Of a stretch of 64,000 nt of DNA, positions 19,996 to 31,500 are shown piece by piece (within the stretch, counting starts at the first letter, position 1; the number at the start of each line of letters is the position of its first letter). The position numbers were made by a program, and so were the translations under genes. The DNA lies in NCBI GenBank assembly GCA_914767885.1, contig CAJZBQ010000033.1:558001-622000 (forward strand), given 5' to 3'. The notes beneath the pieces are model-generated. The model made no database searches and had not been told where the DNA came from. It saw only the letters and a program-made list of their open reading frames with translations. This DNA is from Blepharisma stoltei. Its lineage: Eukaryota > Ciliophora > Heterotrichea > Heterotrichida > Blepharismidae.

Positions 19996-20332
19996 ACTCC
20001 CCGCTTAGCTAGAACAAAAATCCAGCTCCAATTTGAAGTGTCAAATTTTTTATTAAAACATAATTATATTAATAAATTAAAATTTTTAAATATAAAATTT
20101 AATTTTCTTTTTAAGAAGAATTAATTAAAAAAGTTAATCAATTAAGAGTTAAAAGCTGCTTAAATAATATTCTGCTTGAACTTTTTTGTTAAATTAGGTA
20201 AAAAAACTAAATATAAAAATTATAGTTTTTTTTAAAATTTTTCTATTAAAGCATTGCTTAAATTTAAAGAGGCTTAAAGTATCCAAAAAATGGAAAATTT
20301 TGCCTATGTTTGCTCCATTTAAGGGGGGAGTA
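19996..20332. mobile_element. TA-bounded IES with weak inverted ends
   Basis: Starts ACTCCCCGCTTAGCTAG and ends CCATTTAAGGGGGGAGTA. Intergenic. Inverted similarity is limited to about 15 bp of C-rich/G-rich ends, so it may be an aged member of the CCCTTTAAATTG family. Confidence 0.6.
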
Positions 20333-20491
20333 AAAATCTTTGTTCTAATGCAGGGTTCAATTTGAAGAAAAAACCAAAGAAATAATAGAAAAAATAATCC
20401 CATAGTGAAAATTTAATAAACCCATTTTGAAACTCTTTGCAACAAATTATGACAAAATTGAAATTATTTAATTTTATAATAAAGCCTGCTA

Positions 20492-21048
20492 ACTCCCCGC
20501 CCCCATCCTTGATCGAACGACTCGCCATCGTTCGATCAAGGATGGGGGGTTAAAAAAATTTTTTATATAAAAAAAAAAAAAATATATATATATATTTTTT
20601 TTTTATTTACTTTTAAATAAGAGGGTTAAGAGTATTTAATAATTTTTTTACAGCAAAAAATTTAATTAATTTTATAAAATACCAATTTTTTAATATTTTG
20701 ATTTATTAGTTATCCCTTTAAACTGTATAAATTTTAATTTTTTCCTTATTAAAATAAATTTTTTTTAAAAATTTGAAAGAATCACTATTTTATTAGATTA
20801 TTGAGTTTTTAAGCCTATGTTGATAACTAAATCACTTCGGATGGTTGATTCCGCAGCTTTCTGTCGTCTCAAAGCTCTGAAAGCAACTTCATTATGTACA
20901 TCTTCCCAAGCTTTTGATAAATAATATATTTTTTATATATATAAAAATTGTCATGATATGAAAATCGTTCTCAAGGATGGGGGTTAATTTCCCCAATTTT
21001 TAGGAATTTTTACAGTCAATCGTTCGATCAAGGATTGGGGGGGGAGTA
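20492..21048. mobile_element. Palindromic IES, ATCCTTGATCGAACG family
   Basis: 557 bp. The left end is a perfect hairpin: CCCCCATCCTTGATCGAACG, a 9-nt loop, then its complement. The end motif recurs near 20970 and at the right end (GATCAAGGATTGGGGGGGG). The interior is very AT-rich with a TATATATA tract. Intergenic. Confidence 0.8.
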
Positions 21049-21171
21049 AGAATTATTTCATATCTTAATTTAATTTCTACTTTATTATATTTTTGCTAAA
21101 TCCATATTTATATTATGTATAAATTATAAAATATAAGCAATATAATTAAAATTTTATTTTTTTAATTAGGC

Positions 21172-21894
21172 TTACCACATATACGAAAAATACAGTTCTT
21201 CACCAAGCACATGGCAAAGAATAAAATCCGACAGCTGAACCAGATTATCTAAGTCAAACCCAAAATATCCTACAAGTAGCTCACACTGAGGAAAAAGCCC
21301 AGACAGTTTTGTCAAAACTGATAGTGTAGCTTGTATAACAGCTGCACTTAAGAGTCCAACTGGATAATCTACCAAAATAGTTTCATCCTCATGCAAAAGA
21401 TCAATAATTAGTAAGGATACATATCTAATCATGTTTTTCACATCTTTTTCTAGTCTTTTAGTGCACAATTCAACCTGCAAGCTCACTCAGTCATGCAGTG
21501 TAGGAATTAGAGTTCTGAAATTAATTAAAGATAAGATATAAAGCTCATATTTCAAAATTTCATTTGTAAATCGAATTGATGGGGAGATTTCCAGCACAGC
21601 TTGGGGAGAGATAGGGCTTTGCTCATGGAATTTGGTTGATAAAAGAATAGAGATTGATAAAGCGATTGCAGGATCAATTGTGGGCTCGATTTGCAAGATT
21701 TTTTGGAAGATCATGTAAGATAGATATCGAGTATTTGTGCCTAATTTTAGCTTGTTGCAGTAGGCGAAAACAATTTCTGCATGATATTTTGAAATATTTG
21801 CTGAGTATTGAATTAATGGTAAGTAGCTGGGACAATATCTTTCAGTTTCATTAATAAAGTCTCTTATATCAATTTTGCTTGATTTCGTTTTATA
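21172..21894 (-). CDS. Cyclin-like protein (start unresolved)
   Basis: A continuous frame (TGA at 21487 read as Trp) from a stop at 21895-21897 to TAA at 21172. It is helical, with SKYHAEIVFAYCNKLKLG, YLSYMIFQKILQIEPTIDPA and ALSISILLSTKFHEQSP; the last resembles the cyclin-box helix that reads ...LACLFLAxKxxE.... About 230 residues. The upstream in-frame TAA falls between a plausible ATG (MPKQ) at about 21909 and the body, so either the true start is a later Met or a small insert is unrecognised. A cyclin or cyclin-like role is inferred. Confidence 0.55.
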
Positions 21895-22109
21895 TTATTG
21901 TTTAGGCATATTGCAATTTTCGATTAATCTCATTTACACTAAAAATTATTTATATAATTATAAATGTAGAAATTTATATAGAATAAGCTGCGACTTATTT
22001 ATAAGAGAAAATATCATAATAATCCTTTCCTTGCTCTTCCAATTATTAATTAATGATTTTTGGCTCTTTCTAATTGGGCATGATTTTTAAGAAAAATTTA
22101 CAGCTCTTA

Positions 22110-22705
22110 CTCCCCTTTTAAATTGGAACAAAACATTTTGTTCCATTTAAAGAGGGGGTTTTTGAAATTTTTATAAAAACAAAAATCAATATAAAATTTT
22201 TTAAGAATTTAAAAATTTATCGAGTTAGATTGAGAAGTTTGTTTAATAAAATGCAATTTACTCTTTATTCTTTTAAAAAAAAGCAAGATATAGCTAAATT
22301 TTTATTATTAGTTAATACGCCACTATTAATTGATATCAAAACTATTTACACAAAAACTATTATTTTTATTGATAAAAAAAAATTTAGAAAATTTATCAAT
22401 CAAAGTGCTAATTTTGTTTAAATAAGATCTTATTTATATTCTATTCTTTAAAATAAAGCAAGAAATAAGTAAATTTTTAATTTTTATAAATAATTCGCAT
22501 TGAATTTATATCAAAATAATTAAAATAAAAAATATTTTTTTATTTAAAATTAAATTTTTTAAAAATTTAGCAATTAAGGATAATAAATTTATTTAAATAA
22601 GATGCTTTTTATACTCTTTTCTTTAAACAAGAGCAAGAAATAACTATATAATTTTTAAAAAAAAAAAATAAATAAAATTTTTTTGTTTGTTCGCTGAGGG
22701 AGTTA
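22110..22705. mobile_element. Composite IES with hairpin left end and internal repeats
   Basis: Starts TTACTCCCCTTTTAAATTGG with an immediate inverted copy (CCATTTAAAGAGGGGG), ends TGTTCGCTGAGGGAGTTA. The interior carries two and a half imperfect copies of an approximately 200-bp AT-rich unit (AAGCAAGAAATA, AATAAGAT). Left and right ends belong to different families, so this may be two merged elements. It lies between the cyclin-like and hemB genes. Confidence 0.6.
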
Positions 22706-22836
22706 GCCTATTGATTTTGATTTTTTATAAAATAATTTTTATTCTCTTATATTTATCCATTAATTATGGAGTACGCTTCTTTATTAATTTAAATTTAAAT
22801 TATCAATCCTCCCTCCACATTTTATTTCTAAAAATA

Positions 22837-23832
22837 ATGGACAGATCTCATTACTTCCACAACTCTTATCGCCATCCAGTTTGCCGTTCATGGCATTCTT
22901 CCTCATCTTTAAAAGACACTAACCTGATTTTGCCAATTTTTGTCACAAACACTCCTGACCAGAAATCAGAAATTGCATCAATGCCTGGAAATTTTCACTA
23001 TGGCTATGATCGTGTAGTTGAAGAACTTCGTCCATTAATTGAAAGAACAGGCCCACGACTGCGTGCTATAATGCTATTTGGTGTTCTCCAGCCTCATGAA
23101 AAAGAAATCAAAGGAAATAGCTTTAAAAATTCCCCTGTGATACCAGCCCTTGAAAGACTAAAATCTGCATATGGGCAAAAATTGCTGCTATGTGTTGACA
23201 TCTGTTTATGTGGTTACACAACGCATGGCCACTGTGGGGTTTTACTTGAAGATGGGACTATAAACTTAGCTGAATCTCAAAGCCAGCTTGCTGAAATGAG
23301 CGTTTTATTTGCTCAGCATGGAGCTGACGTTATTGCGCCATCTGATATGATGGATGGAAGGGTTTTTTACATAAAAGAAGCATTATTACAAAAACAAATT
23401 TTTATCCCAATTTTAAGCTATTCAAGCAAATTCAAATCAAGCTTTTATGGGCCCTTTAGAGACGCTGCTAATAGTGCACCTGCCTTCGGAGACAGAGCTG
23501 CTTATCAGTTACCTTCTGCTTCAAGAGAACTAGCTATTAGAGCTGCTCTTAGAGACATAGAAGAAGGTGCTGATTTTGTTATGGTGAAGCCAGCTATGCC
23601 TTATTTAGACATTATTAGAGACCTCAAAAATACAGTCCAAGTCCCTATTTGTTGTTATCAGGTATCAGGAGAATTCGCCATGATTTATCATGCAGCTCAG
23701 GCTGGAGGAATTAATTTGAAAGAAGTAGTATTAGAAAGCATGCAAGGATTTTTAAGGGCTGGAGCACAGATCATTATTACTTATTTCACACCAAGTTTAC
23801 TCGACTGGATAGCAGAAAGTTATAATTCTTAA
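22837..23832 (+). CDS. hemB: Porphobilinogen synthase (delta-aminolevulinate dehydratase)
   Basis: 331 residues, the usual length for the family. It condenses two 5-aminolevulinates to porphobilinogen in heme synthesis. Seen: the zinc-binding Cys cluster CVDICLCGYTTHGHCG, the first Schiff-base Lys region SYSSKFKSSFYGPFRDA, and the second active-site Lys in MVKPAMPYLD, then QVSGEFAMI. The Cys-rich metal site points to the zinc (animal/fungal/proteobacterial) rather than magnesium (plant) type. I start at MDRSHYFHNSYRHPV because upstream codons are AT-rich and hydrophobic and lie just after an IES; no obvious targeting peptide follows. Confidence 0.96.
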   Translation: MDRSHYFHNSYRHPVCRSWHSSSSLKDTNLILPIFVTNTPDQKSEIASMPGNFHYGYDRVVEELRPLIERTGPRLRAIMLFGVLQPHEKEIKGNSFKNSPVIPALERLKSAYGQKLLLCVDICLCGYTTHGHCGVLLEDGTINLAESQSQLAEMSVLFAQHGADVIAPSDMMDGRVFYIKEALLQKQIFIPILSYSSKFKSSFYGPFRDAANSAPAFGDRAAYQLPSASRELAIRAALRDIEEGADFVMVKPAMPYLDIIRDLKNTVQVPICCYQVSGEFAMIYHAAQAGGINLKEVVLESMQGFLRAGAQIIITYFTPSLLDWIAESYNS

Positions 23833-23857
23833 GATTAGTTTATTGCTAAGATTTAAT

Positions 23858-24658
23858 ATGGGAGAAGTTGTAGGGAATGAACAATTAAGAGTGTTTTGAA
23901 ATCAACTGCTCCCATGATATCTAGAAAATGTAGAAGTGCCTACTGCAATTTATTCAACTATGATTCCTATGTTGAAGCTAAAATCAGCAAGAAAAGTAGC
24001 AGAAACAGGGTGTGGCTCTGGAAATGGAATTGAAGTTTTGAGACTTTATCTTCCACAAGATGCAGAAATTTTTGCAAATGATCTTGCAGAAGAGATGGTT
24101 AATGTTGTTCAAAGTAGAAATTTCCTGAACACTCATTGTATTGCATGCAGTAATGATGAGCTGCCATATGAAGATAATAGTTTTGATCGATATGTCTCAA
24201 ATGTGTCATTGCAGATTGTCCCAGACCCAGAAAAAATGTTATCAGAAGCTTATAGAATTTTAGCACCCGGAGGAATTGCTGCATTTTCTGTGTGGGGAAG
24301 ACAAGAGAATAGCTCTTTTCACACAGTTTTAAGCGATGCTATTGAAGAAGCCATGGGGCCTAGTCAAGACCATAAAAGATCAAATTTTCATTTAAACGAC
24401 CCTTTAAGGTTGAAAGCTTTAATAAAAGCTGCAGGATTTAGTAAGGTATTAACATATTTTACCCTAGCACCTTGTGGATATAGAACAGTTGAAGAAGCCA
24501 TGGAATCATACTTAAGTCGACCTTCTGTCAATAAAATGAGAAGCGGTGAACATTTCGAATTATTTTCACAGTGTTTGAGAAGAAAAATTCATGAAATTCT
24601 TGTAGTAAAAGAAGAGACTATTAGTTTTGAGTGCTTAGTGGCTGTTTCTTATAAGTAA
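23858..24658 (+). CDS. Class I SAM-dependent methyltransferase
   Basis: 266 residues starting MGEVVGNEQLRVFWNQLLP (two TGA as Trp). Motif I VAETGCGSGNGIEVL is a variant of the SAM-binding E/DxGxGxG loop, followed by the acidic ANDLAEEMV, then NDELPYEDNSFDRYVS and a motif with ILAPGGIAAFSVWG. It resembles UbiE/COQ5-type or Methyltransf_11 enzymes; the substrate cannot be told. It follows hemB by 25 bp in the same direction. Confidence 0.88.
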
Positions 24659-24720
24659 GGCTATTTTGAATTTTTAATAATCTAATATTAGATATAAAAT
24701 TTATTAATTTTTTATCACGT

Positions 24721-25473
24721 TTAAGAGATAAAATTTTCATTTCAGCACCACTGGCAATTGAAATCTGTGCTTGATAGTTTGCCCATTGGCCTCGAGCAAT
24801 GACGACACTCTATAATCGTCATTGGGACTCCGTTAAATAAAGGTAGAAAAGCAGTCATCACTTGAATAACAAAATCTTTTTCTTCATAATAGCTCGTCCT
24901 CTCTGTTCTGCTCAATAAATCAATAAAATATTCAGCAGGAATTGACTGGTATGACTTTTTACATTTATCATCAATACATCCTAAGCAGTAAGGGGAAGTA
25001 ATTTGGTTGGAGTGGTGATAAATTTTGTAGCATGCTTCAAGAATAGAAGGATAAATTAAATATACATAACAATCCATGCAGATTGAATGATTGCATTTAA
25101 AATCAGAATTTTTTACTTTGCATCTATCGCATTTATTTTGTTTGTAATTTTCTACTAAAGTGTCTTCACCTGGCTGAGAAATAGGTTCTTCATGATTTAT
25201 GGGATATCTAATCGATGAAAGTTGAAGAGTAAGATTTTCTTGATGGTTACTATTATATATAGCTGATCTATCTGAATTATCAAAAAGCATTTCTGTGAAT
25301 CCTTTAGTGCATTCTTCACAAGCTGAGAGGCATTTACTCTCAGCATCACTCTTTTCAAGCAAATAAAAAAAACAGTCTGTACAGTAGCAATGCAAGCAAG
25401 CGTTTGAAAAAATTTGCCACTCCTCAACGTGATTCGAACACCTTGAGCATTGCATTGTGAGAAAATTTTGCAT
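24721..25473 (-). CDS. Cys-rich, RING-like zinc protein
   Basis: 250 residues ending CQWCWNENFIS if TGA is Trp. Three Cys/His clusters: MQCSRCSNHVEEW...CLHCYCTDC, KCDRCKVKNSDFKCNHSICM followed by DC, and IECRHCSRPMGKLSSTDFNC followed by QWC. The pattern recalls RING/IBR-type zinc modules but no canonical RING spacing is complete. A ubiquitin-related role is possible; not assigned. Confidence 0.7.
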
Positions 25474-25545
25474 TTTAATAGATTATAAAAAGTAAATACA
25501 TAATAGAAATTATAGAAAGATTACACGTAATAAAAATGCTAATAA

Positions 25546-28500
25546 ATGATTTTACTGTTCATTTTATTTTCTGCTGTCCTAGCTAAATACTCTGATAACG
25601 ATATCAATGCACTAGAAGATTTCATCTGATCTCAAAATAAATCAGAATCTCTTCAAAGCTTTGCTCCAAATTCAGAAGTCAAGCTTTATTTAGAAGGAAA
25701 TTTGCTTCTTCAGGAGAACAAGGGTAGTTCCAACAGATTCAAAAATATTTTAGATAAATTAAAAAACGATTCCATAGAGTTATATTGGAGGCTTTACTAT
25801 AGATCTATGGTAAATAAATTGGAAATTGGCGATGCAAAGACGAAGAAAAAGATGATGGAAAATTTTAAGGAAAATTTGTATCCAAATATTGATTTAAATG
25901 AGCAGCCTTATCAAAGCTCGAAAGCATTAGAAACAATTAATGGAAGATCTGTTGTAAGTGATAGTGATTTATTTGTTGACATGAGTAATATTGATACAAA
26001 TTTAGATAGCTATAGAATCGTTCGAAATGCTGGAAAGTGGAATTTAAATGTAGAGAAAATGAGCTTTGAAGTGTTTCAGGAGTTTTTATATGACCCGGAA
26101 GCTTTTGAATTTGATGGAGTTGAGAAAAAAATAGGAGAGTATTTCTCGTCTGGGTTGATAAGCCAAACTTGGATATTTCCTCAAATGACAGTAGACCAGT
26201 TAGAATATTTATTCAAAAATTATCCGGTCATCGCAAATAATTTTGATTTTCTTATATTTTATTTCCCAAAAAAATATAAATTTGGAGATATAGGAGATGA
26301 AAACTTACTTTATAAAGCTTTTGCTGAAGCTTGAACTGAAATAAAAGATCTCCCAGAAAATTATTATATAAAAAGCATTATGCTCTATAATTTATTGTGC
26401 GCTGGAATCTCTATAAAAGAATACGATGAAGCAATGCTGTTAGAGTATATGAATTATCATCGTTATTCAGATATATATAAAGATAATAATAAAGGATACT
26501 CAAGGTGGGTGAGCCCTAATGAAAATTTATCCTTCTATAATATCTCAGAAAATGAATTATTGCAAGCATATTTTAATCAATTATTCAAAGATAGAGACTC
26601 AACTTTTCCCTATGAAAAGTTTATAACAAAAGATTCTCTTAATGAGTTTTTCGCCCTTGCTAAAATTTTTAATGGAAACGATCCTTTAAATTATGAAAAA
26701 AATATCAGTAAACAAACAATGAAAAATTTACTAGAATCATCAGAACTTGAACTCTGTAAAGTCAATCCTAAGAAATTTAACGCAAATGATGAAGTGAAGT
26801 TATGCTTATCCATGAGAAATATCCAAAATCTCATTGTGAGCATATATGAAATTAATACTAAAGCTTACTATGCCAAGAAGGAAGCTGAATTGACAGCTGA
26901 TATTGAGATAGAAGGATTTATAGCGAGTGAAGAATATAGCTATACATATAAGGCTTTTCCATTTCTTAAAAGAGAAGAAGAATTTTCATTTCCAACACTT
27001 ACAGCAAAAAGAGGAACTTTTATTATTGATTTTATTGGAAATGGGAGACAAAGTCGAGCTATGATAACAAAAGGAAATTTAAAATATATTATCAAGCCAT
27101 CTGAACCCGGCCAGCAACTCTTTATTTTTGATGAAGACAACAAGGTTTGTACAAAGCAAACTTGTGGAATTATTTTAGATGGAAAATTTTACCAGGTAAG
27201 TAGCAATGGGGTTTGCCAAATTCCTTTTGCTGAAGAAGATTCAAATAAAAATCTTATTATAACAGATGGAGAAATTTCACTACTTGTAAAGGATTTCCAG
27301 CATCTGTCAAGACATTATGAGCTTAAATCAGTATTTTTATTATATGAAGAACAATTCTTGTACAGTCAGAATGCAACAATCCAGATTAAACCATCCTTAT
27401 ACATGAATAGCTTTGAACTGCCTTTATCTTTACTAGCAGAATTTGAAATTACTTTGCAAATCACTAGCATTGACCAAAAGATAAATTCAAAAATATTTAA
27501 AGCTTCGCCTTCAAATGGTCTTATATCAATTAATTTTCAAGTTCCCTATAAAGTAACTCGCATAAACATTTCAGCAAAAAGCTCAATAGGATCTGATTCA
27601 AATGTTCAACTAGAAAATAATTATTCTATCAGCTTAAATTCATATCAATATCTTTTATCAAGACCTTATTTAAGGAAAACAAAGGGTCAAGGCTTTGCTA
27701 TGGAGCTGAGAGGAAGAAATGGGGAGCTATATAAGGGCCAAAAAGTGACTATTGATTTTCACATTTTTGAAACGAGCAACTCTGCTACTTATTTTTCAGA
27801 CAATGATGGGAAGATTTATCTTGGAGAATTAGATGGAGTTCATTTGATTTCAGTTAACTACAATGATGGCTATTTTGAATGGTCATTAGAAGATTTTAAA
27901 GAAAAAATTGCTTATCCTGAAAAAATAAATATTAAGGAAGGAGAAAATATTGAGTTAGACTTCTACCAAGCCCCTTTAATTACTATCAGATCATATAAGA
28001 AAAACACTTTATTCAAAATGTATAGGAATCAACTTGAAAAAGATTTTACTGATTACATAAAGTATGGAAATGGAAAATTAAAAATTCTAGGGCTTTCAAA
28101 AGGAATATATGTGCTGAAGCTAAGAACGATGAATGCGGCAATCAGAATTGAAGTTTCAGAAGGTTTTGCCTTAAAAGAATTTAACTATTTAATGTTAGAC
28201 TCTAAATCATTGCCCCACAAGAGTCAAGAGTCAAGCATTTCAATAGAAAATATTAAAAGAGAAAATGGCAAGCTAATTATAGATTTTTCAGATAATTCAG
28301 AAAACGGATCAGCCTATATACTGCTTTGCAATTACTTATCAGGCACAGTAATGAGCATTTTTAATGCCTTAAACTCAAATTCCCAAAAACAATCTGAATT
28401 TATTTATGAGGAAAATAAAATTTCTTACCTGAAAAGCAGAAGAATTAATGAAGAATTTAGATATGCTATCGATAGGAAAAAACAACCAAAGTACCAAAGT

Positions 28501-31500
28501 ATTAATTTGCCAAAACCGCAATTAGCATTGAAGCGGCAAAAAATAAAAGATACAGATACTGAAGTTCAAGAAGTTGATATAGGAGAAGGATTTATTATGC
28601 GTATGGTTGAGGAAGACAACCCAGAAATCTTACTTCTTGGCGATGATAGATTAGATCAGGCCTATTTGTTATCTGGCAGTGGCGGCTTAGAACTTTATAG
28701 TTCAGCATATTTTTTAGATTTTTTAGAGGCACCTTCAATATGAAGCCATTTAACTATTCCAGTTAATCATCAATTGAGTATTGGTTTAGAAGAAGGCTAT
28801 TCTCAAGTCATTATCTTTGCATATAAAAACGGGATTTCTACTATGAAAATATATCCCATAGATTTAGAAATGGTAAAAATTAAACCAATTATTTTAGATC
28901 CAGAAATTAATGACAATGATTTGCGCTCTGAGCAGATAAAAAATTCTTCTGTATCTTCTGGAGAAACCCTTATTTTACAGTCTCAAGATATTACGTCGAT
29001 AGAGATTTTGGATTCAATTGAAAGCTTGCAAAATATGCAAATCAAATTATTAGATGATAGTAATGAATATGAGTTAAGCTAAGTTAAAATTATATGGTCA
29101 TAAGCGGATAGATCACTAGCCTGCTTATCTGGCGTAAACCTACCTAATCAAAGGATTAGCTCTCCAAGTTAGAGTTGCCTCTTGCTGATGCCCATTAGTC
29201 CTGATAAGTAAAGACTAAGTAGGAGGGAATCTGTTCAGCCCATCTAGCAGGGATAGGGAAAACCTTCGGGAGAAGAAAAACTTCCTTCTTCAGTAGGCAT
29301 CCCCAAGCCCGAAGGCTGACTTCAAAGAGCAATAGAGACACTGTTTCAGCTTAATCGGACGGATCTTATCTGTTCCATAAGGAATATTTCTCGGAGTTCA
29401 TCCTATTTATTTCTAGAATGAATATAAGGAATGGTTATTTTTAAGCACTTGGTCAAAAATTAGCAATGATAAAAAGAATTATTATTTCGATCGATATTTC
29501 AGCCATGAGCTGAATTTGTTTTTATATTTCAAGGATCAGGCATATTTTAACGCAGTAGTTAAGCCTTTCATTTCAAATAAAATGGAAAAAGATATAATTG
29601 ATAAATATTTACTCGGCGAATCTCTAAACTCCCCTCCGTGAGTGAACAAAACCATTGGAAAAGACCCTATTTTTTGGGTAAAAACCCACTTACTCGTGAT
29701 CAAACAAAAATTTTTTATGAAAATATTTTGGTATATAAGCGATATTATTATAATGAAACATCTAGTTAATTCTGTTTAATTTAAACGGCTTGCATTTTAA
29801 AGCATAAATTTTACGAATTAAATAAATATTTGCTTTAAAGTTATTTCGAAATGGGATATAATTTTGAAAAAAATAATTATAAAAAACTAGCCATCCTTGA
29901 TTGAATAAAGCTTTTTTGTTCGCTCACGGATGGAGAGAGTAAGCGAATATATTAAAAGTTACTGAAAATTAAATTGCTTACTATCACTCATTGAGCGAAC
30001 AAACCATTGAAAACATCCCTATTTTTGGCCTTGAATCCACCTCAGTGAGTGAGCAAAAAATTATGTAATATAAAAGATTTTGTGAAAATTATTTCGATAT
30101 ATAAGTGATAAACATTATAATGATTTATTTGAATCCTTAATTTTTTGCATTTTAAAATATAAATTTTATAAAATAAATTAAAATTTATTTTTTATTTTGC
30201 GAAATGGATTTTTTTAAAAAAAAAATTATCATAAAATTTGCATATAAACTTTTTTACCAATATTAACCCCCTCTTTAAACGAACTAAACTTTTTTGTTTC
30301 GCTCACTGAGAGGGAGTTAGAAAAAATTTTATTGATTGATTGGGGGATAAAGCAAGGAGACAAGACTATTATCAAAGAAGCTAAAGATATAGCTCAAGAT
30401 TTGATAAACAAGGTTGAACCTATGAGTATCGACGAGGAAAAAGATTACGAATTGCTATTAAAAATCTTCCAACTGCCCCAAGAAGAACAAAATATGATTG
30501 ATTTTCAAAATATAGTAGATGCTGTGAATTTAAAATTTTTAAATTATAAAACGAGAGGAGGACTTGCTGATTTTACAATGAATGATGATTTTACATCAGG
30601 AAGCCTTAGAATCTCAAATATATATAAACCAATCAAGAAAAACACGATAGAAAGAACGAAAGAATACAAAGAAACTTATTATTTTTCAGAAAAAGAATCA
30701 AAGGAATCTCTTCAGCCAAATCGTTTTTGGAAAGAATTAGCCCAATCTATTCTTCTTCAAAAGAAAATTCTTACCCCAAATGCTATTTTTTCACTATCAG
30801 GCCTTACAGAATTAATATCAGTTTTAGCATTTATGGATCTTCCAATTTTATCATCTCCTCTTATTTCCCCCCCTCCGTGAGTGAACAAAACCATTAGAGC
30901 AATCGCTATTTTTTGCCCAAAAACCCACCCTCCGTGAGTGAACAAAACCATTAGAAAAATCGCTATTTTTTGCCCAAAAACTCACCCTCCGTGAGTGAAC
31001 AAAAACTTTTTTATGGAAAAATTTTTGATATATAAGTGATAATTAGTATAATGAAATCTAGAGCTGATTCTGTTTAATTTTAAACGAATTGCTTTTTTAA
31101 AACATAAATTTTATAAATTTAAATTCAAATTTTTATAAAAGTGAGATTTTTTTAAATTTCGAAAAAAAAAAAATTAACCCCCTCCGTAAGTGAACAAAAT
31201 TTTTTTGTTAACTCACAGAGAGGGGGGGGAGTTAGCTATTTTTCTAATGGTTCTACAATTTCGATAGCATCAGACCATAACTTTTTAGCCTTTTATAAAG
31301 ACCTTTCCAAAACTCCGATCAACCTTGACCCAGAAATTTTAGTTTCACAAAAATTTATAAACCCTAAAAATCCTAATTCTCAAGTTAAGCAATTCCTTAC
31401 AAAAACCCGTTATGAAAGTAAAATAATAGTTACAAATGCATCTGATATGAACAAATTCGTATATGTTTTACTGCAAGTACCTGGTGGAAGTATTCCTATA

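Noticed and set aside
21060-21170. Possible tRNA or small RNA genes in AT-rich gaps
   Set aside because: I found no cloverleaf or B-box outside the retroposons; the retroposon B boxes are not complete tRNAs.
22687-22836. A 50-residue hydrophobic N-terminal extension of HemB
   Set aside because: It begins inside the IES end and is compositionally AT-rich noise; the family-typical start is MDRSHYFHN at 22837.
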